Shown here one piece after another: positions 38,006 through 50,096 of a stretch of 64,000 bases of DNA. The notes beneath the pieces are model-generated. The model was not told where the DNA came from. It did no database searches and saw nothing but the letters and a program-made list of their open reading frames with translations. The stretch comes from Symbiodinium natans. Lineage: Eukaryota; Sar; Dinophyceae; Suessiales; Symbiodiniaceae. The stretch lies in the NCBI GenBank assembly GCA_905221605.1, contig CAJNDS010002356.1, positions 189,001-253,000 of the forward strand, written 5' to 3'. Both the position numbers and the translations under genes were made by a program. Position 1 is the first letter of the stretch. Every line of letters begins with the position of its first letter.

Positions 38006-38154
38006 GATCTTCAACGGTGGGGGGACCTTGCGTACATGTCACCGACATGCATGATACATGGTGCAATGTCCCCCCTTCGCCCCTCCTTGTGTAGCTTTCA
38101 GGGTTTTAGAGAATCAGAGTTTTAGGCTTCAAGGTTTAGAGTACAGGGTTTATG

Positions 38155-38332
38155 AGGGGCGGGTGCGGTGTGGGGCGAGGGGGCCGGGTGGGTGGGGTGG
38201 TGGGGTGGGGCTGTGGGGCTGGGGGGCGGGTGGGGCTGGGGGGGGGTGGGGCGGGTGGGGCGGTGGGGCGGGGCGGGTGGGGCGGGTGGGGCGGGTGGGG
38301 CGGGTGGGGCGGGTGGGGCGGGTGGGGCGTAT
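38155..38332. repeat. G-rich GGGCGGGTGG-type repeat
   Basis: Irregular G-rich sequence that resolves into at least six perfect GGGGCGGGT units (about 38267..38330). Dense runs of three or four G would permit G-quadruplexes on the plus strand. Confidence 0.93.
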
Positions 38333-38339
38333 AGAATTT

Positions 38340-39200
38340 CGAAGCGATGGTCAAGCATCGTATATCTTAGTAAGGTCGTGGCGGTAGACGGTTGCGACAC
38401 CTCCACAACCCAGGCTGCTAAGAGGTCTACAAAGTCCGCTCGTCAAGAGATCCAGGGCCAGGACCATAGAATTAACAACACCTGCTCGGAAAACCGCGAA
38501 AGCTTCCATATGTTGTGTTCGACAGCATCTGGCCTGGAAAAAGGAGCAAGCATAGCCCAAGATGCTTGGCATCAGGACCACAACATCCTCCCATCTGCAA
38601 ACTGGCTCAATATCAAGGATGCCTGCAAAACATGACCCAGTGACGGTGCCCCACTCCTCAATTAATAAGGCATAGACGCTCCACAGCGCCTCTGACGAAG
38701 CGTTTCGATTGCCCTCTTCACCGCGCCAACATACTCATGACATAGTGCCGCCATGGTGCATTATTCACGACATTGATACCCACCCTGGCATGCACCCAAC
38801 AAAGATTCTGGCGAATTAGATGAACAGTTGACACTGGTCACTAGCCAGCCCCGCATGAACGTTGGGAAGGGGCTGCTGTTTCGCGTACGCAAAACAGCAC
38901 CAAGATTCATCAAAGGACACCTTGGTAAACACGCGCAAGGGCCAGTGATGCAAAATTTGAAGCCTGGCAGATGCTCCTGCTCCTCTCTCAAAACTCACAA
39001 AGAGGTACCGTGGAGACGCATGCGCACTCTGAGATGCTCACGAATACAAGAAGATGTTAAATACCTTCATCGCTATCAAGGCAAACGGCTTGTCAAGGTA
39101 AACAGCTTCGCAACTGCTGCCGAGTCGCTGTAATGAACTGTCCCAAGAGGTTTATTGGAGCCTTAGGTGCTGGTCGACTTGATGAGACCACAAAGTGCGC
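38340..39200. other. No gene resolved
   Basis: No recognisable coding motif on either strand. Confidence 0.35.
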
Positions 39201-39219
39201 CTACCATCCAAGATGTCGC

Positions 39220-39960
39220 TCAGATCCTCACACTTCGTGCAACGACTATCCCACCATTGAGGATGATTGACGTCGTCAGTGCAAAAGGAAGCCACTGCGC
39301 GTCTCCAGCCCTGTTGCTCACTGCAACATGCAAAGTTGCAGAAATCCCATTTTCACTGGCTACCGTGCCTGATATAGTGCTCACCCGCCAAGAACAGGAT
39401 CTGGCAGGCCAGACCTCTCTGAAGAGAATCGAGAAGGTTTGACACACTCCTGCAGTGAAGGACTCGTACCCGGCGAGGATTCTCAGACAAGAGCCGAAAA
39501 GGTTTGTCATGAGAACCGCTGCGTTGGCAATCTGCAGGCCATACCCGATGCTTAGGACATTGCAGGCCGCCTTGCAGCAGTTGATTCCCCTATGTGTCAA
39601 CATCTCCCCCCAGAACAAGCTGCTGCACACCTGCGCTTTGAACACAACCATGGGGAGGTGGCTAGCCTCCCGAAACTTGGAATAGAAAAGTCGTCTCCGA
39701 AGGATTCCCGAAGCCAGGCCTTCATCCGCCGCACTGCCTCCAGAACCATTCCAGTTGGTGCAACCTGGGGGTACTCAGCACTCAATGGCAGCCTCTCAGC
39801 AAGAACCCGGGGGCTTCAACAGGGCCCTGGCGTAGGACATGATTGTGATCAGCGGGCATGCCAGCGACAAGCTCAAGGTCAGCACCTACGTCCAAAAAAA
39901 GAAGGACAGCACTGAGCCACCCAGCAACAATCAAAGAGAGCTGCCACCCTAGCCAAGATC
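39220..39960 (-). CDS. Putative multi-pass membrane protein, exons
   Basis: Minus-strand hydrophobic segments in a row: about 39885..39955 (LGWQLSLIVAGWLSAVLLFL), about 39830..39880 (LSLACPLITIMSYARALL), about 39690..39755 (VLEAVRRMKAWLRESFGDDF, amphipathic) and about 39480..39660 (VVFKAQVCSSLFWGEML, ACNVLSIGYGLQIANAAVL, TNLFGSCLRILAG). The pattern suggests a transporter. The family could not be settled (MATE-like features were considered). Splice junctions were not resolved, and a wrong frame in one segment is possible. Confidence 0.45.
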
Positions 39961-40010
39961 TCGAAATGAACTCTTTTTCTACGTGCAAGAGTCGCTTGCC
40001 ACATAACTGC

Positions 40011-41447
40011 CTAGTAGGGGTGAGACTTGCTACCCTTACCCTTGGATTTGGACGGGCCCCACCAGCCATCGTCCCAACCGTCCCAACCCCCGCCTCCCCA
40101 ACCCCCACCTCCCCACATCTCACCAAGCATTTCTAGGGCCTGCCAAAGCTGGCCCGGATCGATGCCTTTGCCCTTGCCCTTGAAGTTCTCAAAGCCGAAG
40201 GCACCTTTGCCCTTGCCTTTCCGCTTGGGCTCCTTACCCGGTGGGAATCCATCGGGGTGTATCTTCACATTGGCCGCCTTGACACCCCGGGCATCCTCTA
40301 CGATGTTGAAGGACACAATCGTGTCATTGGAATGGTCACCTAGCTGACTCCGTAGCACCAGGATGTCCTTGTCATAGACCTCTTTCGTCTCCTCACAATC
40401 GATGAAACCAAGACCTCTTGCGGCATCGAAGTTCTTCACCCTGCCCCAGTAGGTGGGCAGGCGCTCCGCCGCGTCGGCTATCCTTTCCTCAGTAATTGTG
40501 CATGTGGAGCTCTTGCTAAACTTCTGCCTTCTGCCACTCATGAAAAAAGAAGAAGCGCTAAGTCAGTACGTGCAAGCCACTATGATTTCCACTTCAACGG
40601 CTTTTGGGCCCTTGATGCCGGTTTCCACCTTGAAGCTCACCTTGCAGAGAAAGCAGCATCGAAAACAAGAGCTTGAAGCTTCCACTCATCAGCAACCCAT
40701 GTCCGCATATACAGACAGGGCACCCTGTCTCCGGTACTGACAATCAGACCGTTCAGAGAGCTTCGTAAAAGAAAGATGTCCTTGCCTGGGAAGCAAAGTG
40801 GGGTAAGACTGACTATGGATTGCTCGTGGCATGATACATGCTAAACCGGCCCACTCCCAGAGCTGCAAAAGAGCTAGCCAGCTGAGCGTCCGTAGATTTG
40901 CTGAGTTTCTTTGCACTCTATGAAGCCAAAACCCTTGTCTTCATTGTAGTCCACAATCTGACCAGTGTAGGCCGGTCCATCAGCTTCTGAAGACGGTGCT
41001 GCAGAGGCGACAGCTGCTTGAAGAGCCACACCAGGCGCTGTGGGTACTGCAGCATACCTTAAGTGCTTACATGTATCACGTGCAAACCCAAGTGTCTTCG
41101 CTCCACAAGACAGCACGGCCGCACGTTGCATGCCTGGTTCTGACAAGGCACAGGCCAGCAGCAGTTGAAGCACCTGCTACGCCCGCAAGCTGCTGTGCCA
41201 CGAACATCTGCTGTGCGACGACCTGCTGTGCCTGTAGAGCTTGCAGCCACGCAGTGTACTGTGCAGGATCCATGGCAGGCACAGCCACCGCCTGGTAACC
41301 AGCTGGTATAGCATACTGCACTGGCTGTCCCTCAGGCTGCGCTGGCGCTGGCTGTGCAGCTGGCACATCCACCGCATCCGCTGTCTGCTCTGGTTGGCCT
41401 TCCATCAGCGGACCAAGCCAGGCTGCACGATCGCCAGGTTTCAAGTT
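40011..41447 (-). CDS. Double cold-shock-domain protein with Gly/Trp-rich tail
   Basis: RNA- or single-strand-nucleic-acid-binding protein. Exon 41173..41447: Gln/Ala/Pro-rich leader (PAMDPAQYTAWLQALQAQQ). Exon 40891..41037: Ala-rich, then the first half of cold-shock domain 1 (YTGQIVDYNEDKGFGFIECK). A GA-AG intron leads to 40742..40785 (KDIFLLRSSLNGLI), a GT-AG intron to 40581..40640 (VSFKVETGIKGPKAVEVEII) and a 57-bp GT-AG intron to 40011..40523. That last exon holds a complete, unsplit domain 2 (YWGRVKNFDAARGLGFIDC, YDKDILVLRSQLGD, IVSFNIVEDARGVKAANV). It then has a Lys/Gly linker and a GGGGWGGGGWDGW tail with stop TAG. The GFGFIEC and GLGFIDC strands carry the aromatic RNA-binding face. 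Every junction keeps phase. Cold-shock proteins are abundant in dinoflagellates, which have few classical transcription factors. Any 5' exon is not seen. Confidence 0.9.
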
Positions 41448-41449
41448 CT

Positions 41450-43060
41450 CCAATCAGGTATCAGGCTCCCGTTGGACCATGGCTCATCGACACACGAGGA
41501 ATGAACAGTCCACCTACTTTCGAGCCGAATGCGACCAAGTCCAACCCATCGCAGACTTTGCGAGGATTCATCGCTTGGTTCTGTCATGAAGTGCCTGGTC
41601 TACCATTCTCTGGGATGCCTCGTGGTCTAGCCATCCTATCGTTGTCAGCGCGGGAAAGGCGCAGACAGCACCCACCTGGGACAAGGGCTGCTCGATGCTG
41701 ATGTCATATGGTAGCCGAACCGTCTGAGAGCAGTGGCAGCAGCGAGCACGGCCGAGAGAGTCAGCAAGGCCTCATAGTCCAACACTTAAATTTCAACATA
41801 CTGTCCAAAGTCCAGTGCATGGCTGAATAAACAGCTCAGTTCTCACAGCCAAGTGTCATCCAATACTTGGTATGGAGCTTCAAGCACAGCCTGGCTCTTG
41901 GAAACACGAAAACAAAAAGCTAAAGCAACAGAAACGGTCCGCTTTTCAGGATACAGTTGAATCAGGCTCTGGGACATCTGCCACTATGCCGGAGTGCAAG
42001 CGACCACCCTTAGGGGATGCAATTTGTTCACAGAAACATAAGGCGAGTTGTCAGCGAACTTGAAGGAAGCTTAAAAAAGTCTGGAGCGTCTGTAGACTGA
42101 GAGGCTGGCGAAAGAGCCAGCATAAGATGGCGACGGGGCACCTGGCACAGAGGCCAGCGCGAGCAAGCTTGGCTCGTACCGGTCTCCGCCTGCCCCCCAG
42201 CATGGCGCTGGAAGAAGACGGCCTGGCGCCCATCTTGCCCAGCCCCGGCAAGACAAAATAGGCCTGTGCCTCTCGGTGGCCTTTACCCAGGGCGGCGGGT
42301 GGGAGCTTGGGCCCTGTCCTCTCACTTTGGAAGGCACTCAAGACACCCCAAAGAGAGGTCATGTGGTGGGGTGAGTGAGTGCTGCACTGTAAGTAGGAGC
42401 TCGAAGCAACCTTCATTGGCGACACCTGTGGCGGATCTTCCCAGGCTAAACCAAGCAATCACACGGCCCGAGTCACACTGCCGGAGTCTTGCCTATGTTC
42501 CTTTTCAGCGAATCCTGCTCCATCTCGTTCACATTTGGGACACAGATACCGTGTCAGTATCATCGTTAGCACACACATGGGCTCAGCGAAGTTCCAACGA
42601 GGTCAGCATGTCACTGAACATCATGCGATTCGCTATATGAAGATGCTTGATCAAGTCTGGAGATGCAAAGACAACGCTGGAATATCGCGAGTTCTATAGT
42701 AGCAGCTTGACGTGGAACCACAAGCGACGCCAATGTCAATAGTATCGTGGACAGTGGCTGGCATGAGACTGTGCAGCTGAGTAGCACATGCCCACAGAAC
42801 ACATGAGATTTCCTGTTCGGCATCTTGCTCGCACGGGCAGTTGCAAACCTTTTGGAGCCCGCCGCTCGGAGGTGTGCAGAAACAGTCGAATCAACTACAC
42901 AGCTATTGGTCGTTCCAAGTCCTCCCGCTGTTGACAGTAGACGAGTACCATAGCATGATTTGGCTGCATCAAGCCTTTTCCGGTCTAACAGCCTCCTGAC
43001 CCATGTGAAGCTTGCATGGTAGCAACCCATGACCACAAAGGAGCCATGGAAATGCCTTCT
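41450..43060. other. No gene resolved
   Basis: No recognisable motif. It lies between the uS9 stop codon and the cold-shock gene on the same strand, so it should contain the uS9 3' untranslated region and the cold-shock gene's 5' end. Confidence 0.35.
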
Positions 43061-43064
43061 GCGC

Positions 43065-45062
43065 TCAGCGCTTGTGGAACGGCGTCTTCCTGCGGGCCTT
43101 CAATGGTATGCATATGTAACATCATATGTGTGTGTCTGAAAAGGAAGCTTCACAACAGCCAGCACAGCTGTTACAAATCTCAAGCAGGCCTTTGGCTGAC
43201 CCGGCTTCTTCGGCTCGACCATACGATAGTCACGCGTCAGGTACCTTGCCTTCTTCATCAGTGGCCTTCAAGGCAGGGATGGACGGCAAAGAGATGCTGA
43301 CAGAGGCTGTGCTTGAACTTCGGACAGACTGCGACTGATTGCCTCCAGTTGAAGTTGTATTCCTGCATGGCACGTGCAAGAGCTAGACGGATGGCACCTG
43401 GGATTTGAACTAGCTGACTGGTGAAAGCTGGCAAGGGAAGAAGCAGTGAAGGCTAAGACAGCGACCTGCCTGTCCACTGACACCTCCACCAAAGCTTTTG
43501 GCGATGATGTCAAACCTCATGCACATGTTACGTGATGGGTCCAGATGCGTCAACGACAGTGCTCAGAGATCCTGCAACTGGGTGCTGTGACTTGTTCTTC
43601 TGGGACAGCGCAGCCAAGGGCTCACATGCCTGAAGCGACTTGAACGATGCACCCGAGGCATTGCTCGCAGAGACAGGCCACATTTAGTCCATGCTATCAG
43701 CCTTCAGCCACCAGTAGGGGTAATGGTTGAAATACGTAATTGCCTGAACAGGAGCACTTCGCTGCTCAAATATCACAACGACAGGATACACAATGGCCCG
43801 GCGCACATCCTTGCCATTGACGATGAACTGGCCATTGCCCTTGACGATGCGCACAATGGCACCTTGCTACTGCAGAGAGCCGGAAGCTGCGTGCCGCCGG
43901 AACAAAACAGCAAACGACACATCCCCAGGCTCGCCACATGCCGTCTTTCTCTTGCCGACACCCTGCCAGTACCTTTGCGCAGCTCCGCGCAGCTTCCCAT
44001 GTCACCCCCTTTCACATCGTGTCGGTGCAATGTGAATGCACCAGAGGCGACCACTGAACTTTCTCATCCTCAACATCCATGTACCAGTTGCCATCAGGGG
44101 AACGTCCGTCACCTGGAGAACGACACATGTTACATTTTCACACATGTTCAACATATCCAACGTGCTTTTTTCATGTAGGTTGAATGTAGGCGGCAGGCCC
44201 CACTTAGCTCCGGGAGGTGGCGGCTCCAGCGGAGGGTAGTAGACGTTTGGATCCAATGGGAACTGCAGTCCTCAAGAACGCAGAGATAATGCTCAAAGCC
44301 TTTCTTCAGCTCCAGGTTCCAGTGTGGTCTAGGGCTCCCGGCCGTCGATGATCGGGACCTGCTTGTACACCGGTCCCCTGTATGGACGAAACCTTGGCCA
44401 AGGAAATTTGCAATTGCAAGCACCAGCTTGACTCTGCGACACCATGCTTGAATGAAAAAGGGTGATGCCATCTCAGTCTCCAACTTCCTTCCGCTCGGAA
44501 TCTTGTGCCCATCGTCAGGCAAGTCTTTCTCGAGGTCGATCCCTACCAGCAATGAACTAAGAGCTGCTTCTGATTGAAAAGCCTTTGAGTTCTAAGGCTC
44601 CTGCGCTCCTCCCAAGGGTTAACATAGTTCTTCTTGCCGGTGACGGGATCAAACTTACCTATTACCAGGATATTACCAGCTTCACGAACATGACATCTTT
44701 CACTGCGAAAATCAAAACCCACGCAGTGCTCGGGCAGATCAACTGAACTCTTGGCCTGTTGTGATTTCGGCCTTCCTAAGTGTCTGAGCCTGGCCGGCAC
44801 CACACATGCCATGCTACATTTTCGCAAGTGAGAGGAAGCCTTAAAAATGCCTCCATGGTCTTACAAGTGAAGCTGCAAGATCGCTCCCTGTCCCGATGGG
44901 GGGGCCTTTCGGGAGGACTTCTTGTGAGCACGGAGCGTCGCCAGCAGAGCCAAGCTCGCTGCTGCACCGGTGATAGCTGGAATGGTTGACTGGAGACCTG
45001 GCCGTCTACGCAATTGCCATCGGTGCGGTCTTGCAAACGGTAGAATCACCTTTGGCATGGCC
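43065..45062 (-). CDS. Bacterial-type (organellar) ribosomal protein uS9
   Basis: Small-subunit ribosomal protein S9. Eight consecutive exons were read: 43938..43962 (GVGKRKTA), 43807..43862 (AIVRIVKGNGQFIVNGKD), 43702..43743 (AITYFNHYPYWWLK), 43592..43629 (ACEPLAALSQKN), 43466..43515 (FDIIAKSFGGGVSGQA), 43343..43397 (AIRLALARAMQEYNFNW), 43190..43265 (MKKARYLTRDYRMVEPKKPG) and 43065..43097 (ARRKTPFHKR, stop TGA). Introns are 63-92 bp, four GT-AG and three GC-AG, and every phase matches. The core is the bacterial/organellar type (GGG-SGQ-AG-AIR), not the cytosolic type. Probable N-terminal extension exons lie upstream: 44040..44090 (GNWYMDVEDEKVQWSPL), 44175..44262 (PNVYYPPLEPPPPGAKWG), 44280..44350, 44600..44760 (GNILVIGKFDPVTGKKNY) and a possible leader from ATG 45062 (MAMPKVILPFARPHRWQLR). 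That is consistent with a mitochondrial protein, though plastid is possible. The extension is less sure than the core. Confidence 0.92.
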
Positions 45063-45064
45063 AT

Positions 45065-48000
45065 CGAGTGGAGCCGCTGCTCTTTGGGCAGTCGTGGCTG
45101 CTCGCGGCTTCCCTTCGTTTGTCACGATGCACGGCTGCACGAAGCTATTTTTGCATTACATCAATCACGATCAGCTGCCTGATTGTGGAGTAAAAGCTCC
45201 GGAAAAAGCTGTCGCTCCTTGGATACCGGGAGTGCGCCACCCCGACACACAGCAATCCTGCCAAGGCTATCACCGACCACCGACATCATGGATATAAGGC
45301 GAAGCCTGCCAAGCACATCTGAACAATGGCACACGTAATCCAGGTTTGCAAGTGCGGATCAAGGCGTGGCAGGCACGCATGTCGACCAGGCCCTGCTAAC
45401 GCGCTTGTAGCAGAGTTGTCCTGGTTTGAGCCTCGCCCTTCCACAAATTGGATGAACATCGTGCCTGTTGGCTGCTCAACGACATGCACTCATGCAGTTT
45501 CAAGCGTTGGTGAAAAGCGAAAACTCATCCCTATTACTTCTCTGCCCTTTTCAACACTCCAAAAAGCATCAGCATATTAGACCTTGGCATTTACGAAACA
45601 CATCACGAACTTTCATGTCAGTCGAAACTGTCAGGACATGGGGGCCAGAATTTTGCCGGAAACAAACAAGATTCTCCGATATGTTGCGCTCCCAAAGAGC
45701 ACTCCCCCCAAAGCAATCTCTGCAGCAACCTTGGTTTTGCAAGATCATTTGCCCTTGATGCATGTCTGAGTCTCGGTGAGAGCGCTCATGCTTGCGACAA
45801 CAGACATGTCAAACAACAACCAGAGTAGCATGAAGAACATCATGGCGGTTTCAATTGGGAGGAAATAACCAAATTTGAAAAATTTTGGCAAAACTTGCCC
45901 GTTTGAAAAGTTTTTCGATCAAACTAACTTCCTACACGCTAAAGCTGTACTACATGCTAAGATTGAAGGGTTCTTCTTGAGCCCAAACAGAACACGAAAA
46001 ACTACACAAGGATAAAATGAGGAACATCAAAATTGATCCTCATAACTGTCAAAATCACCTCAACAAAACAAGAATCAAAACTTCACAAATGCAACAGACA
46101 TGTAAACGCAATCACTCGAACAGTTCCTTCATTTGGACGAACGGCCGCACAGATCCGCACAGGTGCATCTGACATGTCCGGGTCCGGGCTGTGAACTTGA
46201 CCCCCGTCCAAAGGCCGATAAAGTCTCGAGAAGCTTTCAACTTCCAAGAACTTTGAGAGAGCAATAATCTACAGGGTGGGAATAGGTGGGACAACAAAGA
46301 TTCTAAACTCTTACTGGAGAGAGCACTTTCTGGGGAGGGCGTTCCAGCTCTGCACTCTATGGTGGCTACAGGCCTTGTTTCGAGTCATGTTCGAGAATTC
46401 GGCAATTTGAAGGGCTGCAGATTACGCGGCCTCGGAGCCGCAGCTTGCGGAGTCTGAGGGGCCGGAAAATGCTTGCAAACAGGGCGCGCGCAGGCTCGGA
46501 AGCTGTTGGGAAGCGGCGGTCGGCGTCGGAGCTGTTGTGAAAACCTGCGAGCTCGAGAGCTGCGAGCCCGAGCGCTGCGAGCCCGAGAGCCGCGAACAGG
46601 CCTGAAGCTGTTAGGACTTGCGGCGGTGAGCCTCGGAGCCGTCAAAAGCGTCAAATCTGTCAAACTGCATATCTGGCCCATTTATGTGCTCGCCGAGCCC
46701 GGTTTGACAGATATGACAAATTTTGACACTGGCGAGCCCTAGAGCCGAAGAGCCCGAGAGCTGCGGCACGAGAGTTGCGAGGTCGAGAGCGGCCTGCGAG
46801 CAGCTTAGAAGAGGAGTGCGTGCTGCCTGCAAGCTGACATCTCAGCAGTTTGCAGCTGACTGCAGGGAGGGCCCCCACAAGGCCGGTTTGAATGCTTTTT
46901 GCAAGCATTTTTATAGTCCCCGAAATTCCGTGAGCTACGGGTCTTAGGCCGCAGAATCGACAGCGCTCCGAAGTGCGTGATTCTCGAGCATGAGCCGAAA
47001 CAAGGCCTGTAGCTGACGTAAAGTGGAAATTGGGAGCACCCCCGCCCCCTCCCCATGCAGAGAGAAAAATCTTAGTTACCCGTTCGGCCGCGCATCTGGC
47101 ACCGGGACCTCCAAGGATGCTAACTCTTCTTTTGTTTCATCGGAGCAGCGCCGGAAGGCCGTGAGCGTGCACGCCGCAATCGCCCACATATGCCCTTCGT
47201 GTGGCTCGACTTCGTGGTACCGGCGCGCGTCGAAGGACACCGGCTTGTCGTGCACGTCGAGCCATGAGCCACGAAGCTGATGAACTTTGTTTTTCATGAC
47301 GACTTCGCGGCGAGGTGCGCTGGTCGTCTTCGATCCACACCCTGCCTCCAGTGAAGCAGCCGAGTGTAATTACATGATTCGGCATGCCAATCGTGACGTA
47401 GGAAAAGATAGAGCGGGTACCATATCAAAGTATAGTAAAGGGGGAAAAAGCAGAGATCATTTGTTTACGTCATCGCCGACTCGAAACACTGATGGAAATA
47501 TGGATGTTGCTTCAGAGGACGACACGGGGATCTTCTCGCGAACACACAATTGGACATAGATCAGACTACAGGATATAAAATACATCCCCATGTTGAACGT
47601 GATTATGTTGAAACACTGGGCACCATGCATCGCTTCAACTCCACGGAGCGAAAAATCTAAACAGAAAGGTAAAATTTGGTGATGCACGGTGTGACTGTCT
47701 GCAGGCTGTCTAGGACTAGGCTGTGTGGAAGGTGCTCATCCGCGGATAAACAAGCCAACCAACATCCCACCTAAGCTCAACGAGACCATTCAAAGGATCG
47801 CCTGTAATCTGCAACCTGAGCATGTGATCATGAGCACACACACACACACTCAAACGGACCGTGTTGAAGCTGTTCCAGGCGAAACAGTCTGTTGGACGCC
47901 AACATGACACTGGGTCAGGACGTCCTACTCACGGAGGATCTTTTGCCTGTTTAGTGGACCGTTAGCGATGGCTCGAATTTGCCTTACACAGAAGACTTCG

Positions 48001-49560
48001 TTACTCAACAGACCATATGTCATGGCAGGAAGCGGCGCTGCGCCAAAACCAATTGACCCAACCGTGAAGGGTCCCAGATCCGGACGGGCTTGCCCCAGCG
48101 CACGATTGGCAGGCAGCAAGTTAGCCGGCATCGGTGACGGAGGCCCACACGGGCTCTTGATGCGCCGAGGTTGACCCGACGCTATGGCGCTGGGCGCGGC
48201 GGTTCATGTGCGCGGAAGGCGTGAGGTACTCTGCTGGCTGGCGGAACAAACCGTGGTTAACTCACGTAAAAAAATTCAGGGGAGTGGACCTAGCTTTCCG
48301 GAAAAACAAAAACATTTTTTTTAGTTCACAAAGACTCACCGCTTGCGGGCAACAAGCCACCTTTGGTCCGTTTTGCCAAGACTCTACGGGGGATAAAGCT
48401 TTGACAAGAACTTCGGAACCCGCACTGTAGGCTTGGTTCAATCCCCTTGACATGGCTGCACACACTTCACAACGCTTTCGCTGGGCGCGTCGGCTTTCCC
48501 CAAAATCTTCTTCTTGATTGGGCGCACGGCAACTAAAAATCCGGGCCTGCAACACGCTTAAATATCTTCGCTGTTCAAAGCCCAAGGCTGCCAAAAGCTT
48601 TCTAGCAAACGACTCTGCACAACTGGTTAGGAACTGACACGACGGGGCCTCCGCCCTCTGCTGCGACTAGTGCTGTCACAAAGGTGAGGGGCAGACCAGA
48701 AGCCTAAGCAAGCCTAAACCCCAAAAGCAAAACGTTCTGCACACCCGCCGACTGCCACCACGCACGAGCTGCACACAGACGAGCTCGCCAGGCTCATCAA
48801 CAAGACGCCTTCGCGGAGCCCCGCAGCGCTTGGTGCATTCTGGGCAAATGGATGTAAGGAGGCATCTTGAGGGGAACTGAGACTAAAGGACATTTTAACA
48901 CTACACCTCTCCTGGCCGGCACGATTGCACCGTGTGCAGGTTAGCTACAACTGCCCTGCACATTTCGCACATGGCGCTTTTCTTTTTTTGAAGTGGGCCT
49001 CTTTACTACGTCAGCAGCTCAGTAGGCCGGTCTTGTGGGTTGAGTCGGAAGTGAAACATAGCTAGAGCAAACAAACCACGGCAGAACAAACACCGCCAGC
49101 AGCGCGAAACAGCCAAACAACGACAAATCAAAAGACGTCCTAATCCTAAGGGTGAAACAGGCCCCTCTCAGTTCACGACGAAGACGAAGTAGAGGACCCC
49201 GGCAGCCAATGCATGGCAGGCAAGTGCGTCACGGTAGTGAGGTGGGAGGAGTCCTTCATGACCAATTAGAAGGGGCGGGGATTAACCCTATCTCCGACCG
49301 GCCAACCCTCACTCAGTCCCTTCCACAGCAGGCCGCAGCACGTTGTGAGTTCATCAGTGTCGATGGCTGTGCTTTCCCTCTTCGCCCCGGTGCCCTTGGT
49401 GGGCTCGGCGATGGCGAGGGCCTGCTGCCCCTCGAGTGTCCTTCGCCCATAGCTGCATTTGGTTCGCCCTGCGCAGGATTCGAGACATGCGCCCGCCCCA
49501 GGTCAGATGAGGCAGCCCCCCCTGCTTCCGAGGCTTTCGCTGGGTGAAGGGGGCGTAGGA
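45065..49560. other. Gene-poor stretch
   Basis: About 4.5 kb with no recognised coding motif on either strand. 45840..46100 is AT-rich. 46470..46830 is a low-complexity patch with repeated GAGCCCGAGAGCTGCGAG-like words on the plus strand, mixed with GTCAAA-type words (GTCAAATCTGTCAAACTG, GACAAATTTTGACA). A short CA tract lies at about 47838. No tRNA or rRNA was recognised. Confidence 0.45.
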
Positions 49561-49589
49561 TTCGAGACATTCGCCCGCTCCAAGTCTAA

Positions 49590-49765
49590 AAGTTTAAAGG
49601 CTAATCTCAACCTTTCTAGAACACAGGTTCTCAGCGCTCTTTTCCTCTCACTCGCGACTTTCACGAGGGGTGCGGTTTGAGCCTATACATAGCGTGAAAC
49701 ATGTCGGTCATGAAAAGTGAACTCTTTGTTACGCCCTCTTTGAAACTCGTTGGGTGAAACGACTT
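49590..49765 (-). repeat. Candidate degenerate LTR, downstream copy
   Basis: Shares ordered blocks with 56438..56565: AAAAGTTTAAAGGCT against AAAAGTTTAAGGCT, ACATGTCGGTCATGAAAAG against ACATGTCGAGCACAAAAAAG followed by GAACTCTTT in both, and TTGGGTGAA in both. This copy has about 90 bp of extra sequence between the first two blocks. It is in direct orientation relative to the other copy. Confidence 0.5.
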
Positions 49766-50096
49766 TCAAACACATTCTCACTTTTCTCCCATGCTCCTTT
49801 GAGCTGTTCCACACCTTTCTCGCATTCCTCATTAGGCTCGTTGGTTTTGTGTGGATCATCGGGATCATCTGGAGTAACTGCACACATTTCTCGCATGTGG
49901 CCTCTGCATCACTCCATCACCTCATGCCTTGAAACACATTTTAAACACATGCATTCGTTTGTGAAACGTGTCGTTAGCTTCGTTGTGAGACGTGTCGTTG
50001 GCTTTGGTGAAACTCTGATTCGAGCTGAAAAGCTCAGGCCTGTTGGCCTCGCTGGGCTCTTCGCCCTCATGACCTTATGGTCCCCTTCTTGACCCT

